5,552 nt of DNA from Prevotellamassilia sp. (GCA_018383375.1 JAHAWW010000134.1:1-5552), one strand, 5' to 3'; numbered from the stretch's first letter, positions 1-5,552 are shown. A program made the numbers and translations. The notes: generated by a model not told the origin, from the sequence alone.

Positions 1-1352
1 ATGCCTATACCGACCGCCTCAACGTCGATGCCTTCGCCCGCTTCTGGTTTGTCAACGACTACGTGCTTAATATGGAAGTGGGACATCCCAAGAGCACATA
101 CCTCTATCGCGAAGACCTCTTGGCCCTCCACAGCACTTACACCTTCGGTCCCGTCTGGGATTTCGACTGGGCCTATGGCTATGACGGTTCATACTCCTAT
201 TGCCAGTCGGGTGCCACCAAAAACGTCATCTCAAACCTCGCGTCTTCGGCCGGCGGCCGTTTCTTTGAGGCTTTGCGCTCCAACAGCGAGCTTGTCAAAA
301 GGGCCTACTACCGCGTGTGGAAAGATTTTATGGAAAACCACCACGAGGAAGTCATTGAGTTTGTCGACGACTATCTCGCCTTTGCCAATCCCTCTTACCT
401 GCACAATGCCGAAAAATGGAGCGACGGCTCAAACTATGCCACCAACGCCGCAAATATGAAGTCGTGGCTCAATGAGCGCGCAGCCTATCTCTATGCTAAC
501 CTCGACACATTTGCCGACGACGATGTCTGGGTGCCCACCAGTGGCGACGTCAACGGCGACGGCTTTGTCACTGTGGCCGATGCCGTCTGTGTGGCCAATC
601 ATATCTTAGGCTTGGAAAACGAAAGTTTCAACGAGACTGAGGCCGATGCCGACTCTTCGGGCGAAATCGACGTAAACGACATCGTCCACTTGGTGTCTAT
701 CGCGCTGCGACAGTCATCGCTCGCCACATCCACCGGCAACGTGCAGCGCGCCTCTGCCACTCTGCGCCTCAATCCTTTCACGGCTTCTGCCGGCTTAGCC
801 ACACAACTCGACATCACCATCGCCACCGACTCTGCCACCAACTACGCCGCCGCACAATTTGAGGTGGTGGTGCCCGAAGGCATGACTTTGGCTCAGGTCT
901 CTGCTTCCAATGTGCCTTGCACCGCCGGGTTCGAACGTCTTGACGACTGCCGCTATCGCGTAGCCCTTTATGCCCCAAATGGTCAGGCTCTCCCCAGGGC
1001 AGGTACTGACGTATCACTAACCCTCCAAGCAGATAACTACATTCCTCAACCGCTCCGCGTGGTGAGTATCGACGGCGGTCGTTTGGCCACAACTAAGGGT
1101 GAAGACCAACGACTCTCACCACGCTCAGTCGCCTTTGATATGGCCACTACGGGCATCGACATCGCCGAAGCGGTGGTGATTGAAGGCGGTAGCTCGCTCA
1201 CCGTGAAAAGCGACTTCGCCGATAGCCTCCGAGTCTATTCGCCCGACGGCCGACTGGTTCACACCCTCCAACTCAAGGCCGGAAACAACCAATTCAACAT
1301 CCCGGCCGGCCTCTACATCATAGGCCGCCAAAAGGTGGTGATCAACCCATAA
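1..1352 (+). CDS. CotH-kinase-like secreted protein with dockerin, cohesin-like domain and C-terminal sorting-type tail (5' truncated)
   Basis: The reading frame is open from the window edge (first full codon at base 3) to a TAA at 1350-1352, giving 449 visible residues; the start lies upstream. Visible residues 1 to about 165 look like the C-terminal half of a CotH kinase-like domain: a 'FWFVNDYVLN' helix, 'STYLYRED', then 'GPVWDFDWAYG' (W52-D53-F54-D55-W56), matching the acidic WDxD metal-binding motif of the CotH family. Known CotH proteins are atypical kinases that phosphorylate protein substrates; activity here is inferred, and the nucleotide-binding N-terminal half is not visible. Residues 182-193 (DVNGDGFVTVAD) and 215-226 (DADSSGEIDVND) are the two calcium-binding loops of a dockerin type I domain. 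Residues about 245-375 form a beta-rich segment resembling a cohesin fold. The last ~53 residues ('RVYSPDGRLVHT' to 'GLYIIGRQKVVINP') look like a type IX-style sorting domain, so the protein is probably exported to the cell surface. The next gene follows after 42 bases, suggesting an operon. Confidence 0.85.
   Translation, partial: AYTDRLNVDAFARFWFVNDYVLNMEVGHPKSTYLYREDLLALHSTYTFGPVWDFDWAYGYDGSYSYCQSGATKNVISNLASSAGGRFFEALRSNSELVKRAYYRVWKDFMENHHEEVIEFVDDYLAFANPSYLHNAEKWSDGSNYATNAANMKSWLNERAAYLYANLDTFADDDVWVPTSGDVNGDGFVTVADAVCVANHILGLENESFNETEADADSSGEIDVNDIVHLVSIALRQSSLATSTGNVQRASATLRLNPFTASAGLATQLDITIATDSATNYAAAQFEVVVPEGMTLAQVSASNVPCTAGFERLDDCRYRVALYAPNGQALPRAGTDVSLTLQADNYIPQPLRVVSIDGGRLATTKGEDQRLSPRSVAFDMATTGIDIAEAVVIEGGSSLTVKSDFADSLRVYSPDGRLVHTLQLKAGNNQFNIPAGLYIIGRQKVVINP
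543..710 (+). other. Dockerin type I domain within the CotH-like protein
   Basis: This segment encodes two EF-hand-like loops about 33 residues apart. The first reads DVNGDGFVTVAD and is followed by a helix containing 'NHILGL'. The second reads DADSSGEIDVND and is followed by 'IVHLVSIAL'. Each loop has acidic, Asn or Ser ligands at positions 1, 3 and 5, Gly at 6 and Asp at 12, the pattern of calcium-binding dockerin repeats. In characterised systems dockerins bind cohesin domains of scaffold proteins. In Bacteroidota such domains are widespread outside cellulosomes and their partners are mostly unknown. Here the domain separates the kinase-like region from a cohesin-like region of the same polypeptide. 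Confidence 0.85.
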
Positions 1353-1394
1353 AACGCATTCATAAGACTCTACGTCTCAGAAAATCACCAAAAC

Positions 1395-2399
1395 ATGAAA
1401 AAACTGATATATCCCCTTTTGTTGTGGTTTGGTCTTTGGGTCAACACCTTTCAGGCCTCGGCCGACACGGCGCAACCGTCCACTATGTCGCTCAGCATCA
1501 CCGAAACCCTGCCGGCCAAGGAATGGAGTCTAAGCGTGGCTCTCGAAAATCCCACCGACAGCAACCTCACTGCCTTTCAGATGGACATCAATTTGCCCAT
1601 CGACCTCTCGCTTACGGCCACCACGATTACGGGCTCCATTCGTCTGCCGGACCATCTCACTATGATCTCTGTCGTCGATGCCCACACCCTGCGCATCGTC
1701 GCTTTCTCGCCGGCGGCCACGGCCATAACGCAGACCACCGGCCAAATCCTCTCGCTCACTCTCACGAGTGCCACAGCGGTCACTGCCGGCGATTATGCCC
1801 TCACAGCCACAAATATCAGTGTGTCTTCACGAGACGGCACAGCTAAAGCCATAGCCGACGCTTCGGGCACACTCACGGCGACAGTGCCGCCTGTCGTCAA
1901 CTATACGCTGACGTATCTTGTCGACGATGAAGTCTATGCTACGCAAACTTATGAAGCCGGCGACACCATCACACCGCCTGCCGTTCCTGAGCGCGAAGGC
2001 TATACCTTCAACGGCTGGAGCAACCTGCCGGAGACTATGCCCGCCACCGACACGCAGGTCACTGGCTCATTCAGTGTCAATTCCTACACCATTACCTATT
2101 ATCTCGATGGCGAAGTCTACACTTCACAAGACTATGATTACGGCGCCACCATCACACCACCCCAGGTGACGGTTGACGAAGGCAGTGAGTTTACCGGTTG
2201 GGTAGATCTGCCCCAAACGATGCCGGCCTCAAACCTCACCATCAATGGCCACACCCGCACCACCGGCGTAGCCACTATCACTATTGGCGCAACAACGAAA
2301 ACCTACGACCTCAGCGGCCGTCTCGTCACCACCTCCTCTCGCCTCCCCCACGGTGTCTATATCCGCGGCGGCAAGCGCGTGGTGATTAGTGGCAAATAA
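1395..2399 (+). CDS. Secreted cohesin-like / InlB-type-repeat surface protein with sorting-type tail
   Basis: This encodes 334 residues. The ATG at 1395 is supported by a signal peptide directly behind it: MKK, a hydrophobic core 'LIYPLLLWFGLWV', and a likely cut after 'ASA' near residue 23-24. Residues about 31-165 form a Thr/Ser/Ala-rich beta-sandwich that looks like a cohesin domain ('SLSVALENPTDSNLTAFQMD', then 'TLRIVAFSPA', then 'GQILSLTLTSA'). Two tandem repeats follow, at about 170-230 and 231-290. Each begins YT[LI]TY, has DxEVY and TITPP, and ends with a GW and an [ET]MPA motif, as in the Listeria-Bacteroides / InlB B-repeat family of surface proteins. Residues 303-334 (YDLSGRLV...GVYIRGGKRVVISGK) are a sorting-type tail. 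No Shine-Dalgarno is seen; the leader is A-rich (AAAATCACCAAAAC), normal for Bacteroidota. It probably shares a transcript with the CotH-like gene. No enzymatic motif is visible; a binding or adhesion role is inferred. Confidence 0.85.
   Translation: MKKLIYPLLLWFGLWVNTFQASADTAQPSTMSLSITETLPAKEWSLSVALENPTDSNLTAFQMDINLPIDLSLTATTITGSIRLPDHLTMISVVDAHTLRIVAFSPAATAITQTTGQILSLTLTSATAVTAGDYALTATNISVSSRDGTAKAIADASGTLTATVPPVVNYTLTYLVDDEVYATQTYEAGDTITPPAVPEREGYTFNGWSNLPETMPATDTQVTGSFSVNSYTITYYLDGEVYTSQDYDYGATITPPQVTVDEGSEFTGWVDLPQTMPASNLTINGHTRTTGVATITIGATTKTYDLSGRLVTTSSRLPHGVYIRGGKRVVISGK
1902..2264 (+). repeat. Two tandem InlB/Listeria-Bacteroides-type protein repeats
   Basis: Two ~60-residue units lie back to back inside the 334-residue secreted protein, at about 1902-2084 and 2085-2264. 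Shared positions include YT[LI]TY, [DG]EVY, the central TITPP, a conserved GW, LP[EQ]TMPA and a closing Gly. The repeats are diverged at base level, so they are old protein repeats rather than a recent DNA duplication. Such repeats form small beta-folds used as spacer or adhesion modules in surface proteins of Gram-positive bacteria and Bacteroidota. Confidence 0.75.
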
Positions 2400-2412
2400 G
2401 GTCTTGTAAGAG

Positions 2413-2570
2413 GGTGTGTCAAAATACACATTTTGGATACAGCCTTGAAGGTGCGTCAGAATGGCCAAGATGCAAGGCACCAAAGGATGAGGGCGCAGGG
2501 AGTGTACTGAAAGTACATGACCAAGCCCATATCCGATAGCAACGCAGCAGATTGGCTATTATGACACACC
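2413..2570. repeat. MITE-like intergenic element with 14-bp imperfect terminal inverted repeats
   Basis: The left end at 2413-2426 (GGTGTGTCAAAATA) is the inverted complement of the right end at 2557-2570 (TATTATGACACACC) with one mismatch in 14. An internal diverged copy of the left end, in the same orientation, lies at 2449-2463 (AGGTGCGTCAGAATG, 11 of 15 identical to 2412-2426). The element also holds hairpins: CAAAAT/ATTTTG at 2420-2435, GCCTTG/CAAGGC at 2442-2478, and TGTACT/AGTACA around a 3-base loop at 2503-2517. It has no credible coding capacity and lies between two convergent transcription units. The arrangement fits a miniature inverted-repeat element or another dispersed Bacteroidales intergenic repeat. 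No clear target-site duplication is visible, so its ends and mobility are uncertain. Confidence 0.55.
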
Positions 2571-2628
2571 GCCGTTGCCGCAAAGCACCAATATTAAACA
2601 CGCTACAGCAAGCGCCATAAGGCCTATG
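2571..2628. other. Intergenic spacer with no recognised feature
   Basis: These 58 bases lie between the right inverted repeat of the MITE-like element and the T-tract of the leftward terminator. No gene, promoter or stable hairpin is seen. With the element and the terminator, this completes the 301-base non-coding gap between the two converging coding regions. Confidence 0.5.
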
Positions 2629-2677
2629 AAACAAAAAACACCGAGGGCCTGCAAGTCAATTAACTTGCAGGCCCTCG
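2629..2677 (-). terminator. Intrinsic terminator of the leftward operon
   Basis: A perfect 15-bp stem (2642-2656 paired with 2663-2677) closes a 6-base loop (2657-2662). Read on the minus strand, the hairpin is followed directly by GGTGTTTTTTGTTT, a good U-tract. The hairpin starts 23 bases after the stop codon of the 54-residue gene, the expected place for terminating the leftward unit. On the plus strand the hairpin is followed by CTTATGTG with no T-run, so it is not a good factor-independent terminator for the rightward genes. Confidence 0.9.
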
Positions 2678-2700
2678 CTTATGTGAAGTCCGAGAGTTTA

Positions 2701-2865
2701 TCAATCGGGAACTTTGGTGCCTTCGCCGAAAGTGATTTCTTCGTAATTTGAGGGCAAATCATCAGATTTCCAGTTCTCGTCCGTCGATGTAAGAGACCCA
2801 GCCAACAGCGTGCTGGCGGCTAAAGCATAAGCCGATGATGTGGGACGGATATAATTCTTTTTCAT
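2701..2865 (-). CDS. Small Bacteroidales-type protein, 54 residues (MKKxYxxP...LLAGS type)
   Basis: Starting at the ATG at 2863-2865, this encodes 54 residues: a basic start (MKKNYIRP), a weakly hydrophobic stretch (AYALAASTLLAGS, residues 12-24) and a hydrophilic, acidic tail rich in D, E, N and S. Short proteins opening MKKxYxxP and carrying a LLAGS motif near residue 20 are frequent in gut Bacteroidales (recollection of the family, not a search); their function is unknown to me. The frame is open further upstream, but that extension would overlap the end of the 855-residue gene and lose the family-typical MKK start, so I reject it. The gene begins 34 bases after the upstream stop and is followed 23 bases later by the terminator, so it is probably the last gene of that transcript. 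There is no cysteine, so it is not a lipoprotein; the LLAGS segment could be a cleavage site or a short membrane-associated helix. Confidence 0.75.
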   Translation of the reverse strand: MKKNYIRPTSSAYALAASTLLAGSLTSTDENWKSDDLPSNYEEITFGEGTKVPD

Positions 2866-2899
2866 ACGCTTATGTTGATTTTTTGATGAGACAGTGCGG

Positions 2900-5467
2900 T
2901 TATTTAATGGTCTTTTGGCCGTTCTTGACATAGACGCCGTGGGTTGGCTCTGCATTGAGGCGGCGGCCCTGGAGGTCGTAGAGGCCTTCGGCCTTGTCTG
3001 TGGCCGGTGTGGTGATAAAGGTAATGTCCTCGATGGCCGTCACTTCGCCCTCGCCAATCACGCGCACTTCAATGCTGCGAGGAGCCTCTGAACTTTCGGG
3101 CTCGATGATGGCCTCACGTTCTTCGGTGTGCAAATACCAGCGCTGAGCACTGAGAGTACCTTCGGGATGATACAACATGCCCTCGGTCATAGTGTAGTAG
3201 TCATAGATGGGATCCATATCGTTGGCGCTCAGTGCTTGATAAGTGCCACAGAAATCATAATAGCGTGTAAAGCTGGAACAAGTTTTTATTGTTTCATCAG
3301 CCTGTTCAAGAGCCACATTGGCCATCGTGATATTCTTCTCGCCGGCCTCGGTGGCGCGAATCAGATAGGGGATGTTGGGCAATAGCACGCCCGAAGTCAC
3401 TTTTTTAATCTCAAGCACCACCTTATTGTTGCCGTCGGCGTCTTCATATTCGTGGAAGTTGTTGATGCATGCCAGCTCAATGCCCTGAGACAATACTTCC
3501 GAACTCTTGATGGCAAAAGGCACGTAGAGCGGTTGCCACTTGGTGTGGGTGAAGTTACGCTTGTAGGTGAGATTGGTCACCACCGGTATTCCGTCCACGC
3601 TGGGTTGTTCATAGGCCTCGGCATCGGTCAATGTCATGGCGTCGAAGGTCACGGGCCAGTCGCCGGAAATCTTAATTATGTAGTCACCAGGGATTTCGTC
3701 GCCATCGTACTCACGCACACCAATCAGATAAGTCGTGCCCGCCGTCACCGAATATCCGAATTTGAAATTTGAGCGGTCTCCCTCATCATCATCTTCGGTT
3801 AAAAGCTCGGTGCCGTCACTGTTCCACAACGTACCATAAGTGTCTTCCCCTCCTACAGTCTCGACTGTCATTCGACCTGTTCCCGGAGCGACAAATCGGT
3901 ATAGGTTGTAGCCGCTTAATTCGTCATCGTATCCCTCTACAGCAGCGATTTGAATGACATTGTCACCAAAATAAAGTGAGGGATATTTCGAAGCGCCGCA
4001 AACTGTGCACACGCCGTCATCGCCATATTGATGCTCGCCCGGGATGACGGGGTCGGCAATGGCAGTAGTCAGCTCTTCGTCTGCATATGCCTTGTGGCAG
4101 AGCGAACATTCCCAATACGCCACGTTTCCATCGGTGGTGCAGGTGGCGGCTACGGCCTCATGGTATAGGGCCGTGCCGTGAGTGTGAGTGAGTGTGATGG
4201 TGGCCGGCGTTTCGGATGCGGTGTTGGCAAATGTGCCGCCTGAGACATAGCCCGTCATACAGTCCCATTCGATGGAGCCCGTGGCATAGACTTGGCTGGT
4301 CGAGCCTAATACGGGATAGTTATCCACACCGAGGTTTTGTCCCCACATCGTGACGCCGCATTGATTTTGCAGCCACCAAGTCACTGCGCCGTTCTGCAAC
4401 TGCTCGGCAGTGTAGGCTGTGACTGTGCCAGTCGTGCCCTCACTGCCAGAACCAATGGCCACAGCCGCGATGGCCACGTTATCGTTTTTCAGCGTGGCTT
4501 CCGTATTGAAGAAACAATGGCCTGAAAGGGTCATACCATCAGAGATACAGCCGATAAGCAAGCCTGATGAATTGTCTGAGTTACGACCACTCACATTGCC
4601 TAATGATGCCACATCGGTCAATTGCACTGAAGTTGATGCCATTCCGCAAAGTCCTCCAATGTTACGACTACCAATGATATCTCCATAATTGGCACACTGT
4701 GTAAGACTGCTGGAGTAGGTAATATATCCCGCAATGCCGCCAGTATTGCTCCCCTCACCAGTCACACTGCCATAATTGGCACAATTGCTGAAGACGGAAC
4801 TGTACAGAGCATAGCCACATATACCTCCTGTATAAACACTGCCGGTGACAGAAGCCAAGTTTGTGCAGTCTGTCAATTTGGCTGTTGCTGTATAACCGAC
4901 AATGCCGCCGGTTTCACTGAAGCTGCTCTTAACAGTGCCACTCTCCACCTTGATACCGCTAATATTTTGGCTTTCGCCCAAATAGCCTGCCAGTGTACCG
5001 GTGTTCCTTTGGGTATTGGTGATGTCTACACCGGTAAAGGTGATGTCATTGACACAAGCATCAATATAAAGTTTGCTGAAAAAGCCTACATTGTCAGTCG
5101 AAGCGTTGATATAGAGATTGGCGATGGTCTTGTGATTGCCGTTAAAAGTGCCATTATACGAATTGATAGGCGTCCAGCTGATGCCCGAAGTGGCTGAGCA
5201 GACCGAGCTGAGGTCAATATTGTCGATAAGTATGGCGCAGGCTTTTTGGTGCGTTGTGGCCGTTTCGCCATCGGCAGGCGTATAGGTGCCGTTCACATAG
5301 TCGCGAAACCAAGCCAGTTCCGCTGCATTTGAAATATGGAACGGAAAGGCCGACGTGCCGTCACCAACCGCAGGCTGCTGCTGGGCCACGACCATTTGCG
5401 TCAAAGACATGGCCACGGCAAACACAAACGCTACATAGCGTTTCGAGGGGGTAAAGTTTAATAGCAT
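2900..5467 (-). CDS. Large secreted GLUG-repeat protein with Cys-rich module, PPC-like domain and sorting-type tail
   Basis: This encodes 855 residues. The ATG at 5465-5467 places a signal peptide at the start (SKRYVAFVFAVAMSLTQMVVAQ, likely cut near 28-29). Residues 42-125 carry the 'NAAELAWFRDYVN' and 'NGTFNGNHKTIANLYI' motifs that typically precede GLUG repeats. About six repeats follow at ~155-315, with cores GTLAG (157), GGIVG (187), GGICG (214), GGIAG (243) and GGLCG (271), a 27-30 residue period expected of a beta-helix. Residues 428-493 hold paired CxxC motifs (C454/C457 and C487/C490) plus C443, H458 and H479. Residues ~495-600 resemble a pre-peptidase C-terminal (PPC) beta-sandwich ('YRFVAPGTGRMTVE', 'AGTTYLIGV', 'GDYIIKI'). 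An unrecognised domain occupies ~605-780. The end (LYDLQGRRL...GVYVKNGQKTIK, 829-855) is a sorting-type tail. No catalytic motif is seen; a surface adhesin or binding role is inferred. It heads a leftward unit with the 54-residue gene. Confidence 0.88.
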   Translation of the reverse strand: MLLNFTPSKRYVAFVFAVAMSLTQMVVAQQQPAVGDGTSAFPFHISNAAELAWFRDYVNGTYTPADGETATTHQKACAILIDNIDLSSVCSATSGISWTPINSYNGTFNGNHKTIANLYINASTDNVGFFSKLYIDACVNDITFTGVDITNTQRNTGTLAGYLGESQNISGIKVESGTVKSSFSETGGIVGYTATAKLTDCTNLASVTGSVYTGGICGYALYSSVFSNCANYGSVTGEGSNTGGIAGYITYSSSLTQCANYGDIIGSRNIGGLCGMASTSVQLTDVASLGNVSGRNSDNSSGLLIGCISDGMTLSGHCFFNTEATLKNDNVAIAAVAIGSGSEGTTGTVTAYTAEQLQNGAVTWWLQNQCGVTMWGQNLGVDNYPVLGSTSQVYATGSIEWDCMTGYVSGGTFANTASETPATITLTHTHGTALYHEAVAATCTTDGNVAYWECSLCHKAYADEELTTAIADPVIPGEHQYGDDGVCTVCGASKYPSLYFGDNVIQIAAVEGYDDELSGYNLYRFVAPGTGRMTVETVGGEDTYGTLWNSDGTELLTEDDDEGDRSNFKFGYSVTAGTTYLIGVREYDGDEIPGDYIIKISGDWPVTFDAMTLTDAEAYEQPSVDGIPVVTNLTYKRNFTHTKWQPLYVPFAIKSSEVLSQGIELACINNFHEYEDADGNNKVVLEIKKVTSGVLLPNIPYLIRATEAGEKNITMANVALEQADETIKTCSSFTRYYDFCGTYQALSANDMDPIYDYYTMTEGMLYHPEGTLSAQRWYLHTEEREAIIEPESSEAPRSIEVRVIGEGEVTAIEDITFITTPATDKAEGLYDLQGRRLNAEPTHGVYVKNGQKTIK
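3989..4186 (-). other. Cysteine/histidine-rich 'CTxCG' module
   Basis: These bases encode residues ~428-493 of the GLUG-repeat protein. The pattern is H-x-H ... A-T-C-T (C443) ... Y-W-E-C-x-x-C-H-K (C454, C457, H458) ... A-D-P-V-I-P-x-x-H (H479) ... G-V-C-T-V-C-G (C487, C490). Two CxxC pairs about 30 residues apart suggest a small zinc-ribbon-like or disulfide-stabilised fold. I have seen such 'AATCTxxG...WxCxxC...GVCTxCG' segments in large surface proteins of gut bacteria; no function is known to me. Metal binding is inference. Confidence 0.6.
4523..4999 (-). repeat. GLUG-type protein repeat array (about six units)
   Basis: This stretch encodes residues ~157-315 of the 855-residue protein. 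Unit cores fall at residues 157, 187, 214, 243 and 271, with a degenerate last unit (SGLLIG) near 301. Between the cores are the patterns '[LF][TS][DNQ]C[AT]N' and '[SD][VI][TI]G'; three units share the LTDCTN/FSNCAN/LTQCAN motif. The GLUG family takes its name from this G-L-[VU]-G core and occurs in extracellular proteins, including IgA-peptidase-like and adhesin proteins. The units differ at base level, so this is not a simple tandem DNA repeat. Confidence 0.8.
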
Positions 5468-5522
5468 AGATAATTAAAAATAGTTTAGGTACTGAAATAA
5501 TAAAATTGGGTTGAATTCGGTG

Positions 5523-5530
5523 CAAAAGTA
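5523..5530 (-). promoter_or_regulatory. Bacteroidales -7 promoter element (TAnnTTTG) for the leftward operon
   Basis: Read on the minus strand, these bases are TACTTTTG, an exact match to the Bacteroidota primary-sigma -7 consensus TAnnTTTG. It lies 55 bases upstream of the ATG at 5467, within a strongly A/T-rich leader, implying a 5' untranslated region of roughly 45-50 bases. The matching -33 TTTG box would fall at or beyond the right edge of the window and cannot be assessed. The leader holds no obvious operator, riboswitch or Shine-Dalgarno. Confidence 0.7.
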
Positions 5531-5552
5531 AAACGATTTAACTTAAAGCGGT

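Noticed and set aside
1..459. 152-residue open frame starting with ATG at base 1, plus strand
   Set aside because: It is out of frame with the CotH-like gene covering the same bases. Its product is a Ser/Thr/Pro-rich low-complexity shadow with no family features, whereas the overlapping frame shows clear CotH and dockerin motifs.
1353..1394. A separate promoter for the 334-residue gene
   Set aside because: The 42-base gap contains no TAnnTTTG element or -33 TTTG box, so read-through from the CotH-like gene is the simpler explanation.
2503..2517. TGTACT-GAA-AGTACA hairpin as a terminator for the rightward operon
   Set aside because: The stem is only 6 bp with little GC and is followed by TGACCAAG, with no T-run on the plus strand. 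It is more likely an internal part of the repeat element.
2419..2634. 71-residue open frame on the minus strand across the intergenic element
   Set aside because: It lies almost wholly within the inverted-repeat element, has no leader or promoter, and its product is a Cys/Arg/Ser-rich mixture with no domain. It is best seen as a chance frame in a dispersed repeat.
2642..2677. The strong 15-bp hairpin as a bidirectional terminator
   Set aside because: The T-tract exists only on the minus-strand side. On the plus strand the following bases are CTTATGTGAAG, so a rightward role cannot be supported from sequence alone.
2866..2955. A 30-residue N-terminal extension of the small leftward protein
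   Set aside because: It would overlap the last codons of the 855-residue gene, is basic and low in hydrophobic residues, and hides the family-typical MKKNYIRP start at 2865.
4523..4999. Spaced repeats considered as a CRISPR array or tandem DNA repeat
   Set aside because: The periodicity is at protein level (27-30 residue GLUG units) within one long open frame. The DNA of the units is diverged and there are no constant direct repeats with unique spacers.

Overview
The window looks like chromosomal DNA of a gut-type Bacteroidales bacterium. Muribaculaceae or a Prevotella-like lineage is my best guess, but the sequence does not settle it. Four things point there. All three large proteins end in the short 'G-[LV]-Y-[IV]-x-x-[GR]-[QK]-[KR]' tail typical of Bacteroidota secreted proteins. 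Shine-Dalgarno sequences are absent, with A/T-rich leaders instead. One gene has a TAnnTTTG-type -7 promoter element. A small 'MKKxYxxP...LLAGS' peptide gene of a kind common in this order is also present.

Layout. Two genes read rightward. The first is the 3' part of a CotH-kinase-like secreted protein (1-1352; its beginning lies outside the window) that also carries a dockerin type I domain, a cohesin-like beta-sandwich and a C-terminal sorting-type tail. After 42 bases comes a second secreted protein (1395-2399) with a signal peptide, a cohesin-like domain, two InlB/Listeria-Bacteroides-type repeats and the same kind of tail. From the right edge a leftward unit converges on them: a promoter element (about 5523-5530), an 855-residue secreted GLUG-repeat protein (2900-5467), a 54-residue small protein (2701-2865), and a strong intrinsic terminator (2629-2677). 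Between the two units, at 2413-2570, is a 158-bp non-coding element bounded by 14-bp imperfect inverted repeats. It has internal hairpins and an internal copy of its terminal repeat, and it resembles a MITE or other dispersed intergenic repeat.

How the parts may work together. Everything recognisable is extracellular: signal peptides, a C-terminal tail of the type used by type IX secretion, and adhesion or assembly modules. The most interesting point is that dockerin and cohesin-like modules occur in adjacent, probably co-transcribed genes, with the dockerin attached to a CotH-type kinase fold. This raises the possibility of a small cell-surface assembly in which the kinase-like protein docks onto its neighbour. 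The domain calls are made by eye from the sequence; the docking idea is inference.
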